Made by a program: the position numbers and the translations under genes. The notes under the pieces were generated by a model. That model did not search any database, was not told the DNA's origin, and saw only the letters and a program-made list of their open reading frames with translations. From Atrichornis clamosus (taxonomy: Eukaryota; Chordata; Aves; Passeriformes; Menuridae): a DNA stretch of 64,000 bases. Location of the stretch: positions 146,463 through 210,462 of the forward strand of contig WBMZ01009024.1 in the NCBI GenBank assembly GCA_013400975.1, given 5' to 3'. Shown here piece by piece: positions 1 to 14,094 of the stretch (the stretch's first letter is position 1; each line of letters begins with the position of its first letter).

Positions 1-3000
1 GAGAGTATTTATCTTGCATATTGGCCTTGGTAGGGCCTGAACTGAAACTCTTACACTCAGGAGACAAGCAATTGCATAATACTGAAGGAAAAGAGCTTTA
101 AGTGCTATTAGCAGGCTGTGCTGAATTCATCAGAGTGGGGTTTCTTTTGGATGATGGCACTGTACAAGTCAGGAGGCTATTGCAAGTATCAAGTCATTTT
201 TTTAATTGAAAATAATTTGTTCAGATAAAAAATATCCTAAAGAAGAGATGAAAAGACCATTTTGGGGTTTCTGTCTGGTAAAGCAAATGGCTTAATAGAT
301 GGGATTCCCCTGAATAGAAAGCTCCTTGTTCATACACCATCTAGTGTAAGATCTCTCGTGGATCACAATGGCACAGTATAAAAGTATTATTTAATTATCA
401 CCTCTTTGGGCACTATTGACTTTCCAAAAGCAGTATTTCTCTTACAGTGACACGGGATTTTCTCCATCAATTCTTTAGATGTTTTCTAGTCTGAGAGCCT
501 GATGCCTTCACTGCTGCCAGTTTGTGGCAACACTTTTGCATTGGCACAAAGGTAGCGTGAAATACACCCTGACCCACAGCTTGACATTTGGCATTCAGAG
601 CATGCTGATGTTAGCAGTAGAGCAGTGATGAATTGCTGGTAGGAAGAGCAGCCTAGAGGCATTGCTAAAAGGCAGAAATCCAGGGCTGCTGTCAGGCTAT
701 GTCACAGTATCAAAAATATCCCAGAACTGTCATGAAGGAAGCCTGGTTGCCTGGCTACTCATTGCACAGTCTGTAACCTTCTCTTATTTTATAAAGTAGG
801 ATTGGTGATATAATTTACATCATTTTTTAATATAAAATGATACTGTATAACTAACTGTTCAGTGGTAGTGGAAATCTGGGACACGTGGAATTTTCCCAGC
901 AAAGAGAGAATACTGGTGGTGGTGTTTACCTGCATCACGTGGATGTTGTTATTTATCATTTTTTTATTAATCAGTTTTCCTGTCCTCTGCAGCAGTCCCT
1001 GCATCTGATTCTCACTGTGGGAAATAGATTGATCTCAGCCTGAAAGAGAAGAAAGGGCTGTAACTCAATGGCTTGGCAGCAGGCGTTGGCTGCTCTTAAG
1101 CCCTCTGACATTTAAAGTTGCTGTAGAAGCAGTTGCAGGGAGATGATGCCTGTGCCGTGAACAAAGCGGGCAGAGAACTGTCTGCTGATGTTTGGGAATG
1201 GATTTGGTAATAAAACAGTGCATCCATGCTGCAAGATGGTGCAGACAGACCTTATCTTGTTCCAATTTCCAAAGCAATCTAGCAACAGCAACAGGAACAT
1301 TGGCACAGGTTTCTGTGCTCCACTGGTGAGCCCTGTCTGAGCACTGATCCAGTCTCCCTAGAGCCAGCTTTGGGAACACACTACTGTCTGCAATTAGCAC
1401 GGTGCCTGGCTCTCTGCAGGTGTCTGAAGTATTAGGACACTGTAGGTTAGAGGAATCCTGAGAGCAGCATCAACAGTGGCAAAGTGACCAAGAGGTTTGA
1501 ATAACCAGGAAAGATCAAAAGAGCTGCAGGACTCAAGTTTGGCTGGGTGAATGAGACACAGCCTGAATGTACAAAGACATTTTGGGTGGTCTGCCAAGAG
1601 GAGCAGCTTCAAATTAGGTGAAACAAACCTTCTGGTTGAAGGTCAGGAAAAGTACTGCAGTGTGATCCCTCCAGCACCTGTTTGCATCAGGTACCCCTGG
1701 AAGAGCTGGGCTCTGCCTCCTTGTGCCTGGCACAGCCTGGGCGTGCACAGGGACGCTGCCTCTCTGCCTGCTGAGAAAAGGGGTCACTGGAGCTTTCAAA
1801 GCACACCAGGCAAGGCAACGGAGCAGGCTGCCTTTTTCAAAGGAGTTCTGCAGGAGAGGGGGGATAGGTAGGATGAGCTATTAGGCCATACAAACCTTGC
1901 TTTCTCTGATTTTTGGCTTAGAGCAGGGTGAGTGTGTGTACACTCTCCACATGGTATTTTTAACTAGCTTATGGTATGTTTCTTTGAAGCCTTTTAAAAC
2001 GTCAGGAGACTGAAGGCTTTTGTTATAACAAGCAGAGCCTGACAAACTGCTGAGGATTTGCACCTGTGAAATGGGGGAAAACTGACACTAGGGGAGGTTT
2101 TTACTTCTTAGGTCGTGCCTGCTGCCCCAGAAAGCTCCATGGAGAAGTTTGGGAGGTCCTGCTTTCCCGGCCCTGACCAGCCTTGGCAATACTCGTCAAG
2201 TGACCCTTCTTACATGTTTTACCTGGATACATAAATAGGTATATATTTTTTCATATATATATAAAATAAATGTGCTGTTCTTCCTAGATAAATACATGTG
2301 CAGTATTGGAATTGATGGCCTACTAAAGGCAGGTGCAACTTGTTATCTGTCACACTTCATTGGAGTTTGTTCAGGGGAGGTTAAAAGCTGATTTTATTTT
2401 TTAATTTTCAGTGTCTGTGAGAAGAAATGGAGAGTATAGAAATGTAGATAAACCACTGAAATTATTGCAAGAAATATTGACTAGAAGGAAAAAAAAGTTA
2501 ACTTTTTTCTCTCATGGAATTTGGCTCTTTTTTGTTAAAGTCCTTCTCCCATTTGCACTCAGAAGTTAGGTTGGAGTTGTTGATAATATTTGGTTTGTTG
2601 TTTTCTCATCCAGCATTTATTAGCATTTAGGGAGCTCTGCAGTCCACCACCTTTTCTCCCTTTGTTTTGATGCAGAAGAAACAAAGTAAATTTTGTGATT
2701 CTGACATACATGAGAATTGAATATTATTTCTGACTAAATGAATAATGCTGGAATTCATGGGCTAGAAAATCAGCTGATGAAAAAACACCATAGTTCTGTT
2801 TGAACTAAAACCTTTATTACAAATTTGCTGTCAGCTGAATGGATGTGAATGTACTTTCCCAGCATAGCAGTAACACTCAGTGTAGCTGTGCTGTCTCTGC
2901 AGTCAGCAGTTGAGCACCAGGAGGGAGGTGACACAAGTGGGCTGTACTGATGAGTGAAGCTCTGACCTGCATGTATCTCACAGCAGCTTGTGTTCCTTGC

Positions 3001-6000
3001 CTCCCTAGGAGAGAGATGAACACATTGAGTAGAGGGAAAAGAGCGTTAACATGCAGGGGAAAACCTTTAAATTTCAAAATCCATTACCAGTTGCTGGACT
3101 CATTATGTGTCAGCAAGTTGGGTTTTGACTTGAAAGAGGCTTTTGTCTAAGGGTGTGTTGGCAGTAGCAGGGAGAGTGTGACAAGATGCCAACCAGAGCC
3201 ATGAGGGGTTGTTCTGGAGCTTGTCACATCTTGTGGCCTCACAAACATTGCTGAGGGCAGCAGCAACAGAGCGGGTTGGGGCAAGGAGGACACACGGCTG
3301 CAGACTTGCTCTGGCAGGTAGAGAACATGGCAAGAGCAATCCCTTCTTCATAAGGGTATGTTGCCACCGTCTTTTCTTTTGGCTCGGACAGCAAAAAGCT
3401 GATTTCACTATTGGGGTATGGCCAGAAGGCTGGAATGTGTAAATAAATGGGAAAAAAATGGGGTCAGGAGCTGGGAGTGAAAGGTTGATTGCTTGGGAAT
3501 GGTCTCCCCCAGCATGGACCATGGACAAGCAGGAATAAATTGTGGATATGAATAGAAAATAGATGCTCCTTGCTTACTGAGGAATTTAATTGAGGGTTCA
3601 GACGATGAAATCAGGAGGAGGAGATATTTGTCCTAATTTTAACCTTTGTTTATATTTACATAGTCTTAGAAAAAATGTTTTGCATTTTATATCAGAGAAC
3701 AAGTACAGAGGAGAGAGAACAGCCAAGTGCTCTGTGTCTCTTCCTGCTATTTTAACAAGTGGTCCTCAAGCTGATATGGGTTTGTATCATCATTTGCTAT
3801 GGACTTTGTGCTTCTTTCAAAATTACTAGCTAAGTCACAAACTCGTTTTACCTGTCATCTCCTGAGATGAAGGGAACAGTATGATTGTTGAAATGGTTGT
3901 TGAAATGGCTGAGGTCAGTGCCCCTTGGTCAGTTTAAACTACTAATCTTATTTTTGATAGGGTATTGAGGGTGTTATTACATGGATGGGCAACAGTTCTT
4001 CACTTGAGTTTGATTCACTGTTTTTTTTTGTTGAAACACTGGCAAAAGGTACTGGTTTTTATTTTCTTTTTTTAGTATGCAGAAGGTCCAAGTTGCAACA
4101 TTCACGGTGTGGACATTTCCAAAATGTGATGGAGTCTTAGGGCAGGAACTAAGATGGTTTCCTGCCAGATCTGAGCTGCTGCCTGAGGAAAACAAGCAAG
4201 AGGAAAGGGTACAAAGAGAATTTTTTTTTGCTTTTGACAGCTGGTTAATCTGTCTGAATTTGGAAGGTCATGGTCAGGAGGCATAGTTGGAGTAATAATA
4301 GCAAAGTGTGTTATAGAATGCCCTGCTGCTTTATGGCTATTAGGAAAATACCACAGGAATGAATTTTTAAAAATAGCTCAGCATTGCAGGCACAAGGGGT
4401 GTGACTGTGGCTGCAGGAAAATGTTCTAGCTTCTTAGTTCCTAAAGTCAAAAAATCCCTATTTGCTTAATATGTATCTCAAGGAGTAAATTGGCCTCTCG
4501 TGCCAGGGAAAATAATGTTCAGGATCAGCAGGTCCTGAGGCAAAAAAAACTTTATTATTGTTTGGGCAGGATCTGGCAAACTCTGCCAGGTGCAGTGCTT
4601 GATACCTCACTTGAATCTTCCCAGTAAATGGGGAGGCTTAAACTTAAAAGTATGCAGCTGAGGATAAAGGCTTTGATAGCCTGTTTTTCATCAAAAGCTC
4701 AAGACCACAGCAGCCATAGAGAGCTGAAGAGAAAAAAGTTGAGATCTTGGAACAAACTGGAGGGTAAAAGTGCATTTGGAGAAACTTTGAGAGCTATGTG
4801 AGGAGGAGGAAGAAGAGGAAAAGGAAGGGGGTGAGAGGTGGGGAGCTGTACCCTCAAGTGGCGTGCTGTGGTGAGCACATAAAACTCCAAACCACACGTA
4901 CACACACGGTTAACCTGGGCAAGATAAAGAGCAACTCCAGTTCAGAGTTTGCAGCCTTAGCTACTTGCTGCTTAATCAAAGACTTGGTCATGCTATGGAG
5001 CAACACCAGTGCCTGTTCTGCTGTCAGCCCAGTGTACCCTCAGGATCCCAGCGCTAGGGCTGCCCTGGCACTGTGGTGTGGGCTGTGCAGGCCTGATGGG
5101 CTGCATAAATTCAGGTGGTTGTTCATTGTGGACTGCCCAAATGTGAAGGCTCAGAGGCAAATGGGAGTTCTTCCAGTTTGATTTGCAGAGACTTGGCTTG
5201 AATCTGTTCACATTGAGGGCTCCAGCCCTAACTGAAGCCGGGGCAGTGGTGTCAGGATTGGGTCCTGCCAGGAGTCAGAGCCCTCAGCTGGGGCTGGTAG
5301 CAAGCAGCACAACCTCTCCACCAGCCCAGTGGGCTCTAATGACTGGAACTAGAATAGGCAGCTTGAAGGTTTGCATTTTAGAGGTGAGAGTGCCAGTATT
5401 TTGACTCTAGTGCTTATACAATTGCTGGCAGCTCTGCTGAAGGGCGTTTAACAGGTCGGGGTCACCGTGGGCTAGACTGGAAGCTCTGCAGCAAAACAGT
5501 AGTGTCCTGAAATGGGAGGCTGCAAGAGATCTCCCTTTGTCTTATCCTGGTGTTACCCTGGTTTAGTGTCGGTGCAAATGCACTTTGTAAAAGACTTTGA
5601 ATATTGGTGGCTGTTGTTTAATTGAAGAACCTACTCTGGAGCCTTGTAGAGTGCTCTGCATAGAAGATAGGAATGACACCTTGTACCTAGGTAGGAAGAA
5701 AAACAGCTGTAGCACAAAGTGGAATGTGGTGGAGAAGGGAGGGATGTTTTATTTCAATTCTTTGATGTAGGCAAAAGAGTTTATTTTCAGATACAGGAGA
5801 AATAGGATTTTAAACAATACTTCCTACTTCGAGTAAAAACTCTGTTTACTACATCCGCTTTGAACTGCTGCTTGGATGTTTGTTTCTGGAGCACATGCAG
5901 TGAGTTTGCCAACTGCTTGGCAAGGGACAGGGACCTGTTAAAAATTAGCTAGAAACTGAGATAAATCACATACAAGTAGCTCAGGGAGTATGGTGAATTC

Positions 6001-9000
6001 ATCAGTGCCTGATGTACTTGCTTGTCTCATGGCTGCCCAAGTTCCTTTGTAGCATGTTTTGGTTTTCTTAGCTTCTAGGTGCCCTGTCCAGCAGTTCCTT
6101 CAGGAGAGAATGTCAGAACATTTCTTTGACCTGTACATTAATCAGAAGCATGGCATTTTGTAAGATATTAACAAAGCCCTGATCTTGTGCCACAGAAGCC
6201 AACAGCAGCTGGGTCCGGAGTCTCACCTGTCTGCGGCGGTGGCAAAATGGCCAAGTCAGAGGTCCAGACTTCTGGAAGTTAAAGACAAATTAAACCTGTT
6301 AGTAAAGTTTCTTCCCTTTAATAATGCTGGATAATGGAAGCTTTAAATTGTGTTGCTGCTTTTAACTAGCTGCTGTTGCAGGGTAGGCTGGTTGACCCGA
6401 GCCTGCTGTGGCTATGTGTCAAGAGGACAGCACAGAGCAGGAGAATTTGTAAGTTCAAGTGAATGGCACTTCCCTGCCTCTGGATGCACGATACAAGCAT
6501 TTGCTCACTTCTCTTATCTGTCACGTGGGTGAGTTTACTCACCTTACTTACAGCAGTATCAATAGGGGTGTGGAGAGATGCACAGAGAAAATTTCTGCTC
6601 ATCCCTTGAATATGTTCAGGGAGCTCATGAGGAGCCTCACCCCTCAAGTGAAAGGCTGGTGGGCAAAGCCTGAGGCCACTGGAGTTTGATACCACAGGAG
6701 CAGCCTGTGCCATTCCCTTATGAGTGCAAAATGTTTCTCTTCCTCAAAGGGAGTTGTTGCCACTGAAACTTGAAGCATGGGTTGCCTGTATTGAGTGTCA
6801 GGACAGAGCCATCATTCCAAGGATGTTTTTAATAGTAAGGTTTGAAAATCCCCCTCTTTGCATGCTGCAGTATTACCTTGTACTTGCTGTTGGCAGCCTC
6901 ATGTAGTTTGGAGATGCTGTGTTCCCAGGCTGTTCCAGGCAGACTGGCTGTTGGAAAACTCACAAGTTTTTGTCAGTTCAGGGCCAGAAATGGAGTCCAC
7001 TTGTTTTGCAGTCATGTACTGCTGAGCACAGTTGCAGGGTTGCTTGCATCCCCCACTTGTGCCTCCTGTAGTTTCACCTGTAGCTGCTTCTTGAAGGGTC
7101 GTAGTTCAAACGTGTTTGGTGCTCTGTTTGGGGTTTCTGTGCAGTTTGTTACCTGCACACTCAGACCTAGTTGCAGGAAACTGAAGAGAGTTCCATGCAT
7201 TAGGGACTACCTGGTCACAGCCAGTCACAGAGAGGGGCAGTCATTATTTGTGTGTTTGCTGCAATGCCAAACACACTCTTTGGACTAAGTGGTACCCTGG
7301 GAGGGGATGGCTGAATAAAAGATGAAGAACAGTGTTATGAGGAATTTGGGTGAGAGGCCTGTGGGCTGGAGCTCTGTGGCCAAGCTGTATTTGAATCCTT
7401 ACAATCCTTGTTTAGCTCTCCAGCTGCCCATGTAAGCTGATCAAAGGCCATGTGGTCATGAAGGCACCCCTTGGTGTACCATGTACTTTCTCTATTTTTC
7501 ATATTAATGTAATATTATTTTCAAGCCCCATAGCTTTATTTGGCAAGTAAATTTCTAGATAAATTTCTGATTTCCAATAAAAGCTGGCAGGGAAGTTCAC
7601 AGTGAGCTTCCTGGTGAGTGTGTGAGTGTGCCAGGGCTGTTTGCTAATACTCAGATGAGCTGCCAGAATGCCAGGGTCTCCTAACACCCCACAAAGCTGC
7701 CTCACGTACCTTGTGAGTAATTAAACATTACTGAGGCAACCTTCAGTAATAGAGTTCAGCCAACTATAATATCTTTAAAATCAGGATAGAACCAGTGGCA
7801 TATGACAGGAGAGTGACTGGATTGCTCACAGTTTAATGACATCTCTAACGACACCTTAAAAGTTCCTGGTTTCTATGTAAATTTGCATGTACTATAGAGT
7901 TGTGGGATTTATTGTTAGTGAGCAGTTTCAGTGTCTTCAAACTCTGTGTATTTACTCCAAGGCACAAAAGGCTAAAAGAATTCCCTAGGCTATTAGCAAG
8001 AATCATGCATATTTGAGAGAGAACACTCAACACTGGGACATGGAAACTTTGAAAAGCTCCGTAAGATCACAACTTCTGTCCCGCAACTGATCCAGGAAAC
8101 TGAGGTAAGATGACAACATTTCTTTGAGCTAACTCAAAACTTGAGAGGGATGGAAAGTGTCTCTCTCGGACACCCCTCTGAATCCTTCTCATCAAATTTC
8201 TTAGACAGTCTTACCGTTATTTTCCTAACTTAAAAGCATAACTGGCACTGCTCAGTATTTATGTGGGTTTAGTTCTCTATTCACATTGTGCTGGATGTCA
8301 GGATGGTCTTTGCTGAGAATTCTGGTGGTGCCATCACCAGCTGGGGTGGCGAACATTGCATGAACTCCCAGATGAGGAGCTCTTGCTTTTGTGCTAGACT
8401 TGAACCCAGGGGTGTGAGAATCAAAGTCAATTTTCATTGAAAGGCTTTTTTTCCTCTTTGCAATTCAAAGACACTGGTATTGAACTGGAGTGTGTGCATG
8501 CCACAGTAATCCTGCTTCATAAATACAGGAGTTCTGACTTAAACTGTTCTGATATGGGGAGAAATCTGCTGAATCCATTTCTTCAAGTTTTTGACCTAAA
8601 ATGGGGGCAGGGAAAAGGCAATGGTAAGAGGTAATGTGGTCCCCTGCATCTGCTGGGGCACCAGTGGTATCAGATCAATGATGGTGTCTTCCTGAAATTC
8701 CTTGAGGGTGTCAATCGCAAATTTTAGCACTGGTGTTGCATACAAATGCAGAAAGATTATTCTCCGAGTACACACTGTACTTTGTCTTTCCAGGTGTTTG
8801 CTAAACTCAAAATGAGTATCAAAAGTGATCAGAATAAGAGTCTGAAATGAGAACATGGGCTGTTGAAATGCATGACAAGTTAAAACCTGGGAGAAATGTG
8901 TGACAGAGGACTACTCCCGGCCTGAAGAGAAGGTAAAAAGTCATAAAGTATTTAGTTAACAAAAATTACCGGAAAAGTGCTGTAGTAACTCATGGTCAGA

Positions 9001-12000
9001 GGAAGGCAGGATTTGGCTGTATCACAGAGAGGAGCGTCCTTATCCTCTGTGTGAGATGAATGGCTTCCTTGCTCAAGTACTAAATAGAGGCCTCAGCCTG
9101 TTGGGCACAACAATCATGTGTGTGCACACAGAGTATGTGCCATCACACCTAATGTTCCCTGGTACACAGAGCACAGAGATGCTGCAGAGATGACCCTTTT
9201 GCACGTGCTGTCTGTGACACCTGTGGTTTGATGGCAGGGGAGACTAGTTGCTGGGTCCTGGGGATATCTTCAATAGTTGGATTGCAGGAAAGCAGCAAAG
9301 TGGCAAAAATCTAACCATATGTACAGAATGAGGTTAAATATTTCTTATAGTAAAGAAAAAATTGATTGATTCTTAACATCTTTTGAGAAGCAAACTGAGG
9401 AAAAATAATGATGGGGGGTGTGATCTGTAGAGCCAGGAATTGTTTTGGGTTTTATCCAGAAAATTCTGGTCGAACTTGCTCTGCTGTTTGACACGTTAGT
9501 AAGAAACTGAGGAATAAATCTGTGCATTTGACATATATCAAGCATGTGTAAGTATGATATCCCATCTGGCTGTCTGCCATTAAATAAATTAATTTCTTAG
9601 GAGAAAGAAGGCAACCTAACATGGTAAGTCCAGTGAGCACTCACATTCAGTAGTTAGATCAACAATCCTGATCTCAGTAATGTTACCCAGGCTGTTTTTC
9701 AACTTTAAGAAGACAGAGTGAATAAAAAATAACTCACTTGCTTTTTGTTGTTGGCTTTTTTTTCCAAATAATAGTCTGTCTCAGCCCAAAGCAACCAGTG
9801 TAGAACACTGGCTAAAGGATGGTTTGTTTTAAAGCAAAGGAAGAGGGTTTGGAAGAGGTCACACAAGTGCACAAGGAGAATTGGTAAGATCAGAGAAGCT
9901 AGAGTGTGATTTAAATAATTTTGGACTTAAAATCCTGAAAACTTATGTGGAGCTGGTTTCTGAAGTCTAGAGGTGCTTCAGTCTGTGCTGTTAAACTTAT
10001 TTTTGTGGTTCCTGATGGTCTTTGGTCTGTTGGCATCTTAAACAAATGGAGCATTTACAGACATTCCAAATGCATTTCCTCATCTATCGCTAGGTCTGTT
10101 TGCAGTAGGTGGGTCTGAGAAAGAAATCTCCTCAAGCTTTGAAAGTTAATGCAGTGATCTTCCAAATCACTACTGGAGCTTACCATTAAAATGTCTCACA
10201 TTTCTTTATAAAATTGCAGGTTTACACCAATGCATCGCTCAACTTCTTTTTTTGTTTTTAATTGACGTGGAAAATTTGAGGTCATAAAACACCGTGTGAC
10301 TACAGGACATCGGGATAAAACAGCAGGTAAGGAAGCATTTTAACCACCAGGAAAACTTTGATAATCTGATGTTTGAGATATAGATCTGTGTAAATAAAAA
10401 TTGCATAGTATTTAACTGGGCCTCACTTGCTAATTAATAACTCTGTATGTGTAACATTCACAGTTAAAATTTTAAAGGCAGACAGCCGTAGTTTCTTGTT
10501 GCATATTTTTAAAATGCAGAGGGAACAGGATCCAAGGTGACTGTCACAATGCATTGCTAAAATCAGAGGCTTTGGATCAAGCTATCTTTCTGACAATTAC
10601 TGTGCTTCAGTTATAAGAAATAACTTCTAATGAGGTGTATATAGAGAGACCTGGCATGTAGTCTCCAGAACAGAGGCAGGATGATGGAGGCTGCTGTCAT
10701 GAGCATTCTTCTGTTCAGGGTTGTCTTCTCATGACTATCTGACTCTTATTAGGGTGGTTATTGTCATCTCCAACTACAGTAAAATCAATGTTTGACCTCT
10801 TAATAATTTATTAAAGGAAACCTAGGGAAGCTTTTCTCCAGAACAAATGGGCTGCACTGAAAGCACTCACTAGAGACTTAGTGACACAGCTCTGATGAGA
10901 GGTGAGGGAACTGTATAGAATGGAATCTGGAACCAAAAACCTTGTCCTGGTCCCTTCCATTGTGCTCATTTTGATGTCAGCAAATGCACAAATGCACACT
11001 GCCACTGGTTCTGGTACCTGTCATTTATGAAGAATCTTACTTTCAATCTCTTTGGGAAAAAAGTTTAGCATGCCTTTTAAAAATGTTCAGTTATAAGCTT
11101 ATAAGATGTTATACATTTGATAAATATTTTCATGTTAATTCAGTGTAATTTCTTCTGTTTGCTTAAGTATCTAAGCAGGAATTTCTTTTGGCACAGTTAC
11201 CTATTTATTAAACCCAAAGCAGAAGGGCAGCTATAACCTACTTCCTAGGAAGCCCTTGGGCCATATTCTCACCCCTTCCTTGAGGCTTATATGGAAATGG
11301 CAGTATCTGCTCTGTACTGGCTGATGGTGTGGCTGTAGGGAGCTGCCTGGAAAGGGTCTGCACAGCAACAGCTGGGGAAGGATCTTCACGAGGGAACCTC
11401 TGAGCAACCTTGCCTTGTCACGTCAGAAAGACAGAGAGAAGGCAACACACACAGTCATGGCACAATCCGCCGTGGAGGTGAGTGACTTACAGCCACAGCA
11501 GCTCCCGCAGAGCTCAGAAACACTGCCTCTGTCTGCTGACACTGCAGTTGTCTCGAGGCTTTCCAGCGTTCCTTGTTCAATTGTAACAATGAAAGGCAAT
11601 GATAAAACAGAGACCCCCCAGAGAATCCTCGCCGTGGCACCCGCACACTTATTTCTGTCTGCCTTCTGAGTTAATGTGGATTCTGGGTTCTAGGGACCCT
11701 TTGCAAAAGGGGCAAAAAACTCTGACAGTCTTGCATAGACAGGAGATGATAGGTTTCTATTTTAACCAGGGAGTCTTAATCTCAGAAATCTGTAATAATA
11801 TGATGAACCAGACCAAAATGTGTTAATCTTGTATTCCTTGGCATCTAACAACAGTTTCTGCAGGTTGAGCAGTGTGAGGAGCTGTGGTAGCTGTTGCTTC
11901 TGGTAAAATGGACATTTTATATTGCAGAAGCTCTTAAATTACCTGTGAGGCTTCTCCTAAAGTTAAGCTGAAAATTGTCATTCTTCCTTCTGAATACTAT

Positions 12001-12859
12001 ATACAGTGTTCTCTTCATATTATAATAAAATGTATTTTGATTTTTAATTAAGATGGTTTTTAATAAGAGCTATTTTACTTTGGTTGGATTGTCATCTTTT
12101 GTTTCATTTCACTGCAATGAAAATGAGACTTTCAATCTAGAAATGAAAAAAAGATTCCCAATTAGTAGCAAGTAACAGTCTCCTTTACTGATTACTTTAA
12201 AATAAAGACAATGTATTTCAACTATTCACAGATATTTCTGACATATCACAAAGTAACATAAGAGAAAAGGATCATAATCATATTTGAATCAAAGTAGTTT
12301 AAAATTTAATGTTTACAAATGCATTTCTTTTTTCCTTTTCAAAATGTTTGCTAATACAGTTTTGCAGGAGACTCTCTGTTTGGTCACATACAAAATGTAT
12401 GTCTCTGCTGTACACATTGTTTTGTCCTAAAAGACAAATAGGAAAAGTATTTTCAGACTGGTACTTTGTCAGAAATAGGGATTTGGAATGTGACCTCTAA
12501 TGGTCTTGCAAATTTGTCTCTGTGAATACTTTGTACAAGACTTAACATGACATGCAGCTGACGTTTATTTTACGCTGTATTTAAGTATTCAAAAGAATTG
12601 AGAGCCATTTCTTATATATATACACATTTTGAAGCTTTAAGACTGCACCATGAACAATCTTTTGTCATTTTCTTAAATGTTACAATTACTTTGTCAAATT
12701 TAGAATTGATAGCAGTGATGATGATGATGCCCATTAAAAAAATTCCAAACCAAACAGAAGAATTCCCTGGGAAACTGCACACCACATGCACGATACATAA
12801 CTATAAAATTAGTCCAAAGTTTTGATAAATACTTAGTTCCAACTAGAGCGAATAGTTGT
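1..12859. other. Region downstream of NPNT with no supported gene
   Basis: No exon with family resemblance and splice sites was recognised on either strand. The open frames are short, lack domain signals and overlap each other on both strands. In mammals the neighbour beyond the NPNT 3' end is TBCK in convergent orientation; I looked for its C-terminal rhodanese-like sequence on the plus strand and did not see it. A plus-strand AATAAA at 12024-12029 and an AT-rich (TA)n tract near 2236-2272 are the only signals noted, and neither defines a gene. Confidence 0.6.
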
Positions 12860-13998
12860 TCTAGTTCTAAAGAATAAAATGTTTATTATATGTACAGAAG
12901 GTTGGGTGGAATACGGACATTTGACAAAGACCACTCGAGGCGTTTCACGGTCGGAATTGTTCGTACAGTGTTAATGCAGCTGCCCTTTTTGCTTATGTCA
13001 CCTGTGGGAAGGGAACATTCCTGGGGGCTCAACCTTACAAGATCCAAGTTCATCTTGTGGCTGCTCAGTCTTCAGCTGAACCAGGAGCTTCTTGCAGGAC
13101 GGAGAGCCCTTTAGGGGTTGCTTCTGAGCTCGATGCAGACTTGTACAGCACTGTCAGATGCCAGTTGACATTGGGTAAGTGTTTGGTCTTTTGCCTTCAG
13201 GACATTACAACATGAAAAACTGCACCAGCATTTTTCAATGAGCACCATTAACTGACTTTGGTAAGTTGGCATGACCAGCAGTATTGAAGAACAAGCTGAA
13301 CTCCTGTCTTGTGCAATAAGAAAGTGCAGCAGCCAATTACCTTGTAACTAGAGTTTGTAAATAATAAAAACATAAATATGTTAACCATACACATATACAC
13401 AAAACACAGCAATAGCAATATTACAGGATGCAATGCCTACTCTATATAAGTGGTTTTGGTTAATACAGATGCAACAGCAAAATAAATGCTATTTCATAAA
13501 TGACAAACCCTTCTTCAAAGGTTAGTGGCAGTAAGCCAAAGCTCAGATCCCAGCTTTCACTAATCCAATGTGACATACACTAGATGAATCCCAAAAATCA
13601 AATTTAATCAATGAAAGAGTAGCACTATGGGAAGATAGTGACAAATTTTGAGATGGAGCTTTCTTTTTCCACTATTTGTAATTAATTCTACCTTTTTCAC
13701 AAGTGCTCTTTCTGTCAGCACTCACCAGACTTAACAGGGGACAAAGTTATCACATACAAAATATGATTTAGGGGTAAGGATTAAAAGAAAGAACCAGCCT
13801 GAGATTGGATTTCCTCAATCCTGGGAGGTGCTCTCCATGTATTGAAGTGAAATTTCCATGAGATTGCACTTAACAGACCACTAAGAAGTTGTTGCTCTTC
13901 CACTTTTTCTTCTTTTTTTATGCAGTTCTGTTTCAAAGTTTGGTAGGAATTGCATGAGAAGAGCAAGAGGAGATTACTGTGCTGGTCCATTGTCTTGG
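12860..13998 (-). other. NPNT: NPNT 3' UTR (predicted)
   Basis: The sequence follows the TAG stop and runs to about 12860, downstream of the first canonical AATAAA on this strand (12887-12882). Length is about 1.1 kb. The exact cleavage point is not visible. A second AATAAA at 12569-12564 could extend it by about 0.3 kb. The distal part contains a CpG-bearing patch (12895-12965). Confidence 0.7.
12882..12887 (-). other. NPNT: Poly(A) signal AATAAA for NPNT
   Basis: TTTATT on the plus strand is AATAAA on the gene strand. It is the first canonical hexamer after the stop codon, about 1.11 kb downstream of it. An alternative hexamer lies at 12564-12569. Confidence 0.6.
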
Positions 13999-14094
13999 CT
14001 AATGCTCTTCAGAGCAGCGTCCTCTCCTCAAGATCACATCATCGAGTCCAATATCTCCAGTTCTTCCTTTCCCTTTCTCCCCTTTGAAAATAAC
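13999..14094 (-). CDS. NPNT: NPNT exon 12: end of MAM domain and stop codon
   Basis: 96 nt of coding sequence, entered in phase 0 after ATTTTCTCCTAG-like pyrimidine sequence (TCCTAG|GTTA). It encodes 31 residues: [26 protein letters not shown] and SEEH, then TAG at 14001-13999. The mammalian C-terminus GLDDVSLKKGHCSEER aligns without gaps, ending one substitution away (His for Arg). Confidence 0.95.
   Translation of the reverse strand, partial: VIFKGEKGKGRTGDIGLDDVILRRGRCSEEH

Noticed and set aside
3103..3528. 141-codon minus-strand open frame
   Set aside because: No recognisable domain, and a plus-strand open frame overlaps it. Treated as chance.
6842..7288. 148-codon plus-strand open frame
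   Set aside because: Cys/Leu-rich composition without family resemblance, splice context or conserved motif. Consistent with chance in moderately GC-rich DNA.
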